The notes under the pieces: model-generated | Database searches by the model: none | What the model was told of the DNA's origin: nothing | The model's input: the letters and a program-made list of their open reading frames with translations, nothing else | Made by a program: the position numbers and the translations under genes | Assembly (NCBI RefSeq): GCF_030679875.1 | Contig: NZ_JAUXSP010000019.1 | Coordinates: 186,001 to 250,000 of the forward strand | Direction of reading: 5' to 3' | Source: Phenylobacterium sp. | GTDB lineage: Bacteria; Pseudomonadota; Alphaproteobacteria; Caulobacterales; Caulobacteraceae | Length of the DNA: 64,000 nt | Shown here: one piece after another, positions 8,519-15,960 of the stretch | Position numbering within the stretch: position 1 is the first letter of the stretch | Layout of the letters: every line of letters begins with the position of its first letter

Positions 8519-9417
8519 CGCCGGCGGAGCTGGACGAAATATTCCCGGTCAAACAGCCGGTAGTAGAGCCAGGCCGGCAGGCGGTCATAATAGGGCTGTA
8601 CGTCGGCGATGATCTTGGCCTGAGACGCATGCACGTCCAGCAGGGCCCGCTTGGTGTGCGCCTCATAGGCGATGTTCACCGCCATCTGCGGCGGGGGCAG
8701 GCCCTGGCCCTTCCCCTTGGGATAGTTGTTGCGAAACGCCTCGACCAGCCGCAGGGCTAGCCGCACCAGGGCCTTGGGCAGGGTCACCTGATAAAGCAGG
8801 CGCGGCCAGGCGCCGTCCCGCGGCGGACTTTCGAACAGCTCGCGGACCCAGGCGCCGGTGCGCACATGGTCGGGATGGCCGTAGAAGCCGACCTTCTCGT
8901 CAAAGCTCACCAGCACCTGCGGGCGATAGCGGCCGATCAGCTCGGCGATGGCGGCTTTCGGCCCGGCGGGATCGATCCGCGACAGGCCGCCGTCTGGAAA
9001 GTCGAGCACCTCCACGGCGTCGGCGCCCAGCAGGCGTCCGGCGGCCTTGGCCTCCTCGATGCGCACCTTGGCCAGCGCCGCGGGGGCGTAGCCGGTGTCC
9101 TGGGCGGCCTCGCCCCTTGTGAGATAGACCAGCACCACCCGCGCCCCGGCCTTGACCATCTGGGCGAGGGTTCCGGCGCAGGTGATCTCGTCGTCGGGGT
9201 GGGCCCAGATGGCCAGCACCGTCACCCCCTCGCCGACCCCGGGCAGGACCCGGGTCTGGGGCACCGATTCGTCGTTCAGCTGGCCCCGGGCCAGCAGGAA
9301 GCCGCCCACCAGGGCGGTGGGGATGGCCACGGCGGTCAGCAGGGCCCAGGGGACGCCCCGGCCCCCTTCGGTCTGACGGTCTGCGCGGTGACGAGGTCCC
9401 ACCGATCTATCCCCCAT
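8515..9417 (-). CDS. PIG-L family (LmbE-like) deacetylase, membrane-anchored
   Basis: This is a 300-residue protein with an N-terminal hydrophobic anchor at about residues 24-43, followed by a PIG-L/LmbE zinc de-N-acetylase domain. The metal motif AHPDDE is at residues 72-77 and the second histidine element GHPDH is near 185. Family members remove N-acetyl groups from GlcNAc-linked substrates such as GlcNAc-PI or GlcNAc-inositol. The anchor suggests action at the membrane, probably outside the cytoplasm. ATG 9417 lies inside the 3' end of the S1P-lyase-like gene (11-base overlap), so the two are probably one operon. Confidence 0.85.
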   Translation of the reverse strand: MGDRSVGPRHRADRQTEGGRGVPWALLTAVAIPTALVGGFLLARGQLNDESVPQTRVLPGVGEGVTVLAIWAHPDDEITCAGTLAQMVKAGARVVLVYLTRGEAAQDTGYAPAALAKVRIEEAKAAGRLLGADAVEVLDFPDGGLSRIDPAGPKAAIAELIGRYRPQVLVSFDEKVGFYGHPDHVRTGAWVRELFESPPRDGAWPRLLYQVTLPKALVRLALRLVEAFRNNYPKGKGQGLPPPQMAVNIAYEAHTKRALLDVHASQAKIIADVQPYYDRLPAWLYYRLFDREYFVQLRRR

Positions 9418-10669
9418 AACGCGCCTCGGCCGGCCGGGCGCCGTCGCCCCTGGCCGCCTGGGTCGCCCAGTCCAGATCCGCCAGATAGGTATCGGCGACC
9501 GACTTGTGAACGGGCGACAGCATCAGGTGCAGGCCGGCCGGCTCGGTCACCGCACTGGTCACCCAGCCGCGCTCATAGAGCTTCTTGAGCACCGCGAACG
9601 GGTTCACGTCGTCCCGGGTGAAGGCCAGTATGCCCAGCCTCGGATCGCCGAGCAGGCGCCAGCCTTGGGCCTGGGCGCCCTCGGCTATGGCCTGGCGGGC
9701 GTCGGTGACCTCGGCGTGCTTGGCCCGGTAGCCCTCGACGCCGAGCACATTCATCACCGCCCAGGCCGCGGCGATGGCCCCGCCGGGCCGGGTGCCGGCC
9801 AGGGTCGGGGTGACCATCTTGCCGGCCGGCCAGTCGCCAACCTCGAAGATCATGTGGGCGCGCAGGGCCTCGCTGCGGAAGAAGACGGTCGAGGCCCCCT
9901 TGGCGCAGTAGCCGTACTTGTGCAGGTCCGCCGAGATCGACGAGACGCCCTCGACCTCGAAGTCGAAGGGTGGGATTGGCGCGCCATTCATCCGCACGAA
10001 AGGCGCGATATAGCCGCCGACGCAGGCGTCCACATGCAGCCAGACCCCCCGCCGAAGGGCCAGCGCGCCCAGGGCCTCAATGGGGTCGATCAGGCCGAAG
10101 GGAAAACAGGGCGCCGAGCCGACGATCATGATGGTCTGGCCATCGATGGCCGCCTCCATCGCGCCCGGATCAGCCAGCAGATCCTTCAGCGGCGTGCGCC
10201 GGACCTCGATCTCCATCACTGCGCAGGCCTTGTCGAAAGCCGGATGGGCTGAGCGTGGCAGGACGAGGTTCAGCCGCCCCGTCAGGCCACGCACCTTGCG
10301 GGCATGGTCGCGGGCGGCCTTCACCGCCATCAGGATGGAGTCGGTGCCGCCGCTGGTCATGTTGCCGACGCAGGTTCCATCGCCGTGCAGCAGGCCAAGG
10401 CCAAAGCCGACCACCTCGGCCTCCATCTGCTTCAGGCTCGGAAAGGCCGCCGGCCCCAGACCGTTTTCGGAGGCGAACTTCGCATAGGCCTCCTTCTGCA
10501 CCTGTTCGATCTCCGGGCCGGCGTTGAAGACATAGACGGCGGCCTTGCCCTCGCGCCACTTCACGTCGCCCTGGCCCATCTGGTCCATGCGCGCGGAAAC
10601 CTCGGCCCAGGGCGCGCCCTTGGCCGGCAGTCCCTCGGTCGGTGGCCCCTTCGTGGGTGGAATCGTCAT
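9407..10669 (-). CDS. PLP-dependent lyase, sphingosine-1-phosphate lyase-like
   Basis: This is a 420-residue fold-type I PLP enzyme of the group II decarboxylase/S1P-lyase branch. Key sites are SGGTDSILM (108-114) for phosphate and cofactor binding, LHVDAC with Asp214 for the pyridine nitrogen, and SADLHKYGYCAKG with the Schiff-base Lys251. In S1P lyases this set cleaves long-chain base phosphates into an aldehyde and phosphoethanolamine. Caulobacteraceae make sphingolipids, so a turnover role is plausible, but a decarboxylase or other lyase activity is not excluded. No N-terminal membrane helix is visible, unlike eukaryotic S1P lyase. Confidence 0.82.
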   Translation of the reverse strand: MTIPPTKGPPTEGLPAKGAPWAEVSARMDQMGQGDVKWREGKAAVYVFNAGPEIEQVQKEAYAKFASENGLGPAAFPSLKQMEAEVVGFGLGLLHGDGTCVGNMTSGGTDSILMAVKAARDHARKVRGLTGRLNLVLPRSAHPAFDKACAVMEIEVRRTPLKDLLADPGAMEAAIDGQTIMIVGSAPCFPFGLIDPIEALGALALRRGVWLHVDACVGGYIAPFVRMNGAPIPPFDFEVEGVSSISADLHKYGYCAKGASTVFFRSEALRAHMIFEVGDWPAGKMVTPTLAGTRPGGAIAAAWAVMNVLGVEGYRAKHAEVTDARQAIAEGAQAQGWRLLGDPRLGILAFTRDDVNPFAVLKKLYERGWVTSAVTEPAGLHLMLSPVHKSVADTYLADLDWATQAARGDGARPAEARYGG

Positions 10670-10875
10670 CGGGTTCGCCCTCCCCGGGGCTGGTCGGCCG
10701 CTTGGCGGCTCTGATCGTTAGAGGCCCCCAAGGTGGCACAACGCAGGGTGATCGCAAGGGGGCCCACGCTCATGCTCGCCTGCGTCGGAGGCCAGGCCCT
10801 CACCCTCAGCGACCCCATGATTCGTGGTTCGGAAGCGGGATGGGCCTTCAGGCCGGCGGGGGCGCCTGATCGAGA

Positions 10876-12228
10876 TCAGCCATGGGCGGCTTTCCACGCC
10901 CCCATGGAGCCCAGATAGACATCGAGCTTGTCGAAGCCGCGACTGGCGAGCCACCCCGCGGCTACGGTCGCCCGCATCCCGCTGGCGCACATGAGGGTGT
11001 AGTGTTTCGCCGGGTCGAGGTCGCGATAGCGCTCATTGAGCTCACCCACATAGATATGCTGCGACCCGTCGATCGCACCTTCTTCCCGTTCGTCGGCGTC
11101 GCGCACATCCAGCAGAACCCAGCCGTCGGGACGACTGTCGAGGCGGTTTTCGACTTCTCTGGTCCCGATCATCGGAATGGTCTTCATGGCTTGGCCCTGC
11201 GCGGCCGCGGGAACAACGCCCACATAGCCGCCGGCGACATTGTCGAGCGAGATGCGAACGAGGTGGGTCATGGCGGCTTCGAGCTCCCCCTCGCCCGATG
11301 CGACCAGGGCGACCTCCTCCCCCTCACGGACGAACCAGCCGGCGAAGGCGGAGATCATGCCGACGGGCAGGTTCATCGCCCCGGGCAGGTGGCCTGCTGC
11401 GTAGGCCAGCGGCTCGCGCACATCGATCAGGTGGTCAACATTGAGCGCCTGCAGTTCGCGCAGGGACAGGGGGCGCGGACGCATGACGCGAGGCGCAGGA
11501 GATCCGCCTTCGAGGTTCAGCCGCTCCATCAGCCGGAAATAGGGCGGCTGATAGTGGTTCTCTTCAATCTTGAGGTCGATGAAGGCCTCGCGGCTGTTGA
11601 TCTGCAGACGCGGGTTGTTTGCGCGCTCGTGCCCAAGCGTGGAAAATTCCCGTTCCGCCATGCCGGACCCGCAGACCGAGCCTGCGCCGTGGGCGGGGTA
11701 GAGGATGACCTGATCGCCGAGCGCCAGAATCTTCTGGAGGGAATCGTAGAGCAGTCCCGCCACTTCGCGTTTCCGGTCGGGGTAGAAATCAGTTCGCCCC
11801 ACATCGCCGACGAACAGGGCGTCGCCGGTGAACACGCCCACCGCGCCCTTGGGATAGGCCGTATCGTACAGGACGAAAGCCAGATGGTCGTCGGTGTGGC
11901 CCGGTGTTTCAAGCACGTCGATCTTCAACTGGCCGATCTCGAAGGCGTCACCTTCACGGGTGGTGTCGGCATAGACCACCTCACCACCGGGATTGGGGCC
12001 GTGCAGCACGCGGGCGCCGGTCAGCGCCTTGAGAATCGGCGCCCCCGAGACAAGGTCCTCGTTGCGGTGGGTTTCGAAAATGTGCGTGATTTCCAGGCCT
12101 TCGGCGCGGGCCATCTCCAGATAGCATTCGCAATCCCGCCGGGGATCGATCACGGCCGCCTTGCCGCCGGAGCCAATGAGATAGGACAGGTGGGAAAGGC
12201 CGGGGGTCTTGATCTTTTCGAGCAGCAT
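10876..12228 (-). CDS. MBL-fold hydrolase with two rhodanese domains (persulfide dioxygenase-like)
   Basis: This is a 450-residue protein. Residues 1-240 form a metallo-beta-lactamase domain and are followed by two rhodanese domains (about 255-345 and 355-450). The metal motif reads H54-R-N-E-D58 rather than HxHxDH, with TPGHTDDH and a later PAHGAGSVCG supplying further ligands. Relatives (ETHE1, CstB and BlhA types) oxidise persulfides or handle sulfide. The second rhodanese has a loop with an active-site cysteine (CASGMRA), while the first has VASGEGE and lacks it, so it is probably structural. A strong ribosome site (CGGAGGAG) precedes ATG 12228. The gene is divergent from the MFS transporter, separated by 191 bases. 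Confidence 0.88.
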   Translation of the reverse strand: MLLEKIKTPGLSHLSYLIGSGGKAAVIDPRRDCECYLEMARAEGLEITHIFETHRNEDLVSGAPILKALTGARVLHGPNPGGEVVYADTTREGDAFEIGQLKIDVLETPGHTDDHLAFVLYDTAYPKGAVGVFTGDALFVGDVGRTDFYPDRKREVAGLLYDSLQKILALGDQVILYPAHGAGSVCGSGMAEREFSTLGHERANNPRLQINSREAFIDLKIEENHYQPPYFRLMERLNLEGGSPAPRVMRPRPLSLRELQALNVDHLIDVREPLAYAAGHLPGAMNLPVGMISAFAGWFVREGEEVALVASGEGELEAAMTHLVRISLDNVAGGYVGVVPAAAQGQAMKTIPMIGTREVENRLDSRPDGWVLLDVRDADEREEGAIDGSQHIYVGELNERYRDLDPAKHYTLMCASGMRATVAAGWLASRGFDKLDVYLGSMGAWKAAHG

Positions 12229-12419
12229 ATTTCTCTCCTCCGGTAGGAAAAGCGGGAACGGCGCGAAGCGATCCCGAATTTTTCAGGCCATCGTCGCGCT
12301 TGCGTTCCAACGACCTTGACCGTCCGCAGGCCGGGGCAAGCCGCGGGGTCGCCAGAGGCGGAGACTTGACCTCACTGGCGGCGGAGGCCAAGGCGATGGC
12401 CTCGACGGGAGGGGAAACC

Positions 12420-13700
12420 ATGTCGCAAGCCACAGAGGTGCTGAAGGCGCCCTCCACCCGCCGCGTGCTGGGCGCAAGCCTGGTGGGGACGGCGGTGGAG
12501 TTCTACGACTTCTACATCTACGCCACGGCTGCGGCCCTGGTGTTCGGTCCCCTGTTCTTCCCGGCCGCCTCGCCCTCGGCCCAGCTGCTGTCGTCCTACG
12601 CCACCTTCGCCATCGCCTTTTTCGCGAGGCCCGTCGGGGCGGCGCTGTTTGGCCACTATGGCGACCGGATCGGGCGCAAATCGACCCTGGTGGCCTCCCT
12701 GATGCTCATGGGGGTCTCCACCTTCGCCATCGCCTTCCTGCCCACCTATGCCACGGCCGGTTGGATCGCCCCGGCCCTGCTCTGTCTGCTGCGCTTTGGC
12801 CAGGGGCTTGGGCTGGGCGGCGAGTGGGGCGGGGCGGCCCTGCTGGCGGTGGAAAACGCCCCGCCCGGCTGGAAGGCGCGGTTCGGCATGTTCCCGCAAC
12901 TGGGCGCCCCGGTGGGCTTCATCGCCGCCAACGGCCTGTTCCTCATTCTCGGCCTGCTGCTCACCCCTGAACAGTTCATCGCCTGGGGCTGGCGGATCCC
13001 CTTCCTGCTCAGCGCGGTCCTGGTCGGCGTCGGTCTCTGGGTGCGCCTGAAACTCACTGAGACCCCGGCCTTCGCCAAGGCCCTGGAAGAAGCCCCGCCG
13101 CCGAAGACGCCCCTGTTCGAACTCCTGGCCCGCCATCCTCTGGAGACGCTCGGCGGCACCTTCGCCGTGGTGGCCTGTTTCGCCACCTACTACCTCTCGA
13201 CCTCGTTTGCGCTGGGCTACGGCGTCACGACGCTCGGCTATTCTCGCGAAGCCTTCCTGGCCATCCAGCTGGGCGCCATCCTGTTCATGGCCATCGGCAT
13301 CGTCATCGCCGGCTACTGGTCGGACGCCACCACGCCCCGGGGCGTGCTGATGTGGGGCTGCGGCATGGTGATCATCGCAGGCCTCCTGCTGGCGCCGATG
13401 CTGGGCTCGGGCTCGCTGCTGCTGGTGTTCGGCTTCCTGTCGCTCAGCCTGTTCTGCATGGGCTTCGTCTACGGCCCGCTCGGCGCCTTCCTGCCGGGCC
13501 TGTTCCCGGCCCGGGTCCGCTACACCGGCGCCTCGGTGGCCTTCAATGTCGGCGGCATCCTGGGCGGCGGCCTCGCCCCCCTGGTGGCCCAGCTCCTGGC
13601 CGACCGGGGCGGCCTTGTGCCCGTCGGCTTCTACCTCGGCGCCGCGGCCCTGGTCAGCCTCGTGGCGCTCGCCCCCCTGCGGCGGACGGTGGAGGACTAG
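12420..13700 (+). CDS. MFS transporter, metabolite:H+ symporter (MHS) type
   Basis: This is a 426-residue twelve-helix major-facilitator transporter. ATG 12420 follows the excellent ribosome site GGGAGG with 7-base spacing, so I rejected the longer upstream extension. The start EFYDFYIYATAAA and the loop 2-3 motif GHYGDRIGRKST are characteristic of the MHS (ProP/KgtP/ShiA) branch, which co-transports small organic acids, osmolytes or similar with protons. The substrate cannot be read from the sequence. It is divergently arranged with the MBL-rhodanese gene, but I see no shared operator. Confidence 0.88.
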   Translation: MSQATEVLKAPSTRRVLGASLVGTAVEFYDFYIYATAAALVFGPLFFPAASPSAQLLSSYATFAIAFFARPVGAALFGHYGDRIGRKSTLVASLMLMGVSTFAIAFLPTYATAGWIAPALLCLLRFGQGLGLGGEWGGAALLAVENAPPGWKARFGMFPQLGAPVGFIAANGLFLILGLLLTPEQFIAWGWRIPFLLSAVLVGVGLWVRLKLTETPAFAKALEEAPPPKTPLFELLARHPLETLGGTFAVVACFATYYLSTSFALGYGVTTLGYSREAFLAIQLGAILFMAIGIVIAGYWSDATTPRGVLMWGCGMVIIAGLLLAPMLGSGSLLLVFGFLSLSLFCMGFVYGPLGAFLPGLFPARVRYTGASVAFNVGGILGGGLAPLVAQLLADRGGLVPVGFYLGAAALVSLVALAPLRRTVED

Positions 13701-13907
13701 ACGCTTACCGCAAGGCGCCGAGATGCGTTGGGATATCGCGGTTCGGCAGGTCTGCTTTCTGGCGTGTGCGCTGAGGTCCGCTTTTGGCTCCGGGCTCTGT
13801 GACGGGATTCGACCCTTAGGTGGCTTTGGCGTGTTGCGCAGAACCGGATATTGAACCCACGCGGTGGCAGATGCTGTCGACCGCCCCCCTAGCCGCAGGC
13901 CCGCCCG

Positions 13908-14723
13908 ATGTTCTCGCCACAATTCCAAGCTCTGACTAGCGAAGCCGGGATCGCCGCGTCGGCCATCGCTCACGGCATCACCAGCATCGGCAAGGCGAAC
14001 TACGCGGCCAAGGACTACTACCTCGCCGCCTTCTTCAACCTGTCGATCGCTTTCGAGCGGCTGGCCAAGCTGAGCTTCGTCCTCGACCATCTGTTGGCCA
14101 ATAATGCTTATCCGACCGACGCTCAGCTGCGAGTGCTGGGCCACAGGTTGGTCGACCTACTTGCGGCCGTGGAGGAGATCAGGGTCCGACGGGGCCTCGA
14201 GCGGGCGGTCCCGCTGCCGACCGACCCTATCCGGGTCGGCATCATCGACGTACTGTCCGACTTCGCGACGGCGACGCGCTATTACAATCTCGACCTACTG
14301 GTGGGTGGTCGAGCCGCGAGGATGCAAGAGCCGATCGCGGCGTGGCACGCACGCGTCGGAGCTCCCATCCTCGTCGCTCACTACAGCAATCGTCAACGAG
14401 CTAAGGACGAAATGCAGGCTCAGATCATGGGGCCGCTGCTAGGCGACGTAACCTCCGTGCTGCACACAGCCGAGGATGGCTCCATGATCACCTCGATCAC
14501 CGCGGCATCGACGGCGTCGGGCCAGATCAACACGCTGCAGCGCTATGGCCGGATGTATAGTCTCGGGATCATCCGCTTTCTGAGCCTCGCTATGAATGAG
14601 TTAGGTCACCAAGCCCAGCTCGCGGGCCACGAGGTGCCCTATTTCAGCGAGTCATTCGGCATCTTCGGCAACGACGACGCGTACTTCCTGCGGCGCAAAA
14701 CGTGGGACCCTTACCGCCCCTAG
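13908..14723 (+). CDS. HEPN-like helical protein of unknown function
   Basis: This is a 271-residue soluble, mostly helical protein. Residues 33-95 show the pattern of HEPN-type helical bundles: DYYLAAFFNLSIAFERLAK, a loop, then LRVLGHRLVDLL. The charged E50-R51-K54 and a downstream R75-x3-H79 sit where HEPN proteins have their RNase RxxxxH motif, but the spacing is one residue short, so catalysis is uncertain. The rest is unrecognised. It is followed after 58 bases by the Ntn-hydrolase gene on the same strand, a probable two-gene operon. The base usage is less GC3-skewed than its neighbours, with TA/AA-ending codons more common, which suggests acquired DNA. Confidence 0.72.
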   Translation: MFSPQFQALTSEAGIAASAIAHGITSIGKANYAAKDYYLAAFFNLSIAFERLAKLSFVLDHLLANNAYPTDAQLRVLGHRLVDLLAAVEEIRVRRGLERAVPLPTDPIRVGIIDVLSDFATATRYYNLDLLVGGRAARMQEPIAAWHARVGAPILVAHYSNRQRAKDEMQAQIMGPLLGDVTSVLHTAEDGSMITSITAASTASGQINTLQRYGRMYSLGIIRFLSLAMNELGHQAQLAGHEVPYFSESFGIFGNDDAYFLRRKTWDPYRP

Positions 14724-14781
14724 TGCATGGGGTGTATCTCGAGCGTCACCGCGACATCCGGGCGGGACCAAGGAATACCGC

Positions 14782-15705
14782 ATGACGATCTCGCTCGCAT
14801 GGGTGCGGCGGAATAGGGACGCCGTCGAGTTGGTTGTCGCCTCCGACAGCCGACTCCGCAGTCGCGGGGCGCTCAACCAGGCTCAGAAGATCATCAGACT
14901 GGAGCGTGGAGATTGCGCACTCAGCTTCTGCGGCGATGCGCAGGTGGCCTACCCGCTGTTTATGCAGGCCGGGTCCACCCTCAACAACTTCATCAAGACC
15001 CGGTCCCGCGCAACGGACCTCAATGTCCTGTCCCACATCTTCAGCGAATTGCTCAACGCTCTGGTGGGCAGCTGGGACCTTGCCGCCAACGAGAAGGCGG
15101 AGGAACTGAACAGCACCCGGATCGTGCTGACCGGCTGGTCCGCACGGTCACAGGAATTTCGCCTGGGTCTGTTCGAGTACGAAAATGGCGAATTTGTCTT
15201 CAGGCGCGCGCGGACCAAAATTCCACACCCCTGGTACGAGAACGATCGGTCCTTCCTTTTTGTAGGCGACTACAAGCGGCAGTACCTCGACGAACTTGCC
15301 GCGGTCTTGGCGGAGAGACATGGCGTGTCGGAGCGGCGCGATGAGAAGCGGTTTGTCGATCTGGAGTATGAGCCGCTTATAGCTTTGCAGAGGCTGCTCG
15401 CCCGACCGGGCGCCGAGCACGAGTTCTCCGCCATTGGCGGTGCACCTCAGATGTTGAAGATCTATCCGTTTAGCCAGAGCCTACCTTTTGTGGTGCGGAC
15501 CGCACCCGACGCGCATTACCTGTTCGGTAGGAAGCTGTTCGAATGGGAAAAGACCGAGTACCCCGTGATCGATCTCACCGGCGAGCAGCTAAGGTTCCTC
15601 TACCCGATGAGCGAAATCCCCCTTCCCGCTGATCTCCAGGATGGCAAAGAGGAGGAAATCGGGCCGGAACCACTCGCTGCGGAACCGGGCGTCGCCACGG
15701 AGTAG
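14782..15705 (+). CDS. Proteasome-like Ntn hydrolase homologue
   Basis: This is a 307-residue protein whose N-terminus matches the proteasome/HslV beta-fold pattern. Met1 is followed by Thr2, then ISLAWV, then LVVASDSRLRSRG and QKIIRL. This lines up with the proteasomal nucleophile Thr1, the Asp17-Ser-Arg strand (here Asp22) and Lys33 (here Lys36). A later FCGDAQ matches the glycine-rich turn after strand S4, and SAIGGAPQMLKIY fits a late core strand. Processing would need only Met removal to expose Thr2. At 307 residues it is longer than a beta subunit, with a charged C-terminal tail. The start has AAGGA 7 bases upstream. The function is unknown, and no protease partner or ATPase is encoded nearby. 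Confidence 0.75.
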   Translation: MTISLAWVRRNRDAVELVVASDSRLRSRGALNQAQKIIRLERGDCALSFCGDAQVAYPLFMQAGSTLNNFIKTRSRATDLNVLSHIFSELLNALVGSWDLAANEKAEELNSTRIVLTGWSARSQEFRLGLFEYENGEFVFRRARTKIPHPWYENDRSFLFVGDYKRQYLDELAAVLAERHGVSERRDEKRFVDLEYEPLIALQRLLARPGAEHEFSAIGGAPQMLKIYPFSQSLPFVVRTAPDAHYLFGRKLFEWEKTEYPVIDLTGEQLRFLYPMSEIPLPADLQDGKEEEIGPEPLAAEPGVATE

Positions 15706-15780
15706 CGGACGGTGATCGCGCTGGAAGCAAGCCAGACGTCGTCATGCGCTGGAGGATTGAGGCCCTTGACGCCAGAAGAC

Positions 15781-15835
15781 GGGGCGCGGCGCGAGCGGTG
15801 AAATTAAAGACGCGCCAGATTCAAAATCTGGCGGG
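15781..15835 (+). pseudogene. Degenerate tRNA-Leu(CAA)-like remnant (D arm and anticodon arm)
   Basis: From 15791 the sequence GAGCGGTGAAATTAAAGAC closely follows a tRNA-Leu D arm but lacks the G18-G19 pair. It continues into a perfect 5-bp anticodon stem CCAGA/TCTGG around TTCAAAA, the loop of tRNA-Leu with anticodon CAA (15822-15824). After the anticodon arm there is no recognisable long variable arm, T arm or matching acceptor strand, so this cannot be a normal tRNA. It lies 76 bases after the Ntn-hydrolase gene. The 9-bp stem plus GGTTTT at 15834-15839 could also act as a terminator. Confidence 0.5.
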
Positions 15836-15960
15836 TTTTGGAAGCAGACGTTTGGAGAGTCGCCTTTCCACCCTTCTCAGCCGCTCAGAGTGTCGGCTAC
15901 TGGAGCTTGAGGGAGAATGCCCTATCGGCCGCTTCCGAGCAGGGTGGGAGCCAAGGGGCT

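Noticed and set aside
12372..14144. 590-codon minus-strand frame opposite the MFS transporter and HEPN-like gene
   Set aside because: Gln/Arg/Gly-rich shadow of the transporter; no motif.
15813..15839. 9-bp perfect hairpin plus TTTT considered simply as a terminator
   Set aside because: The similarity extends upstream into a tRNA-Leu D arm, so a tRNA remnant explains more of the sequence; terminator activity remains possible.
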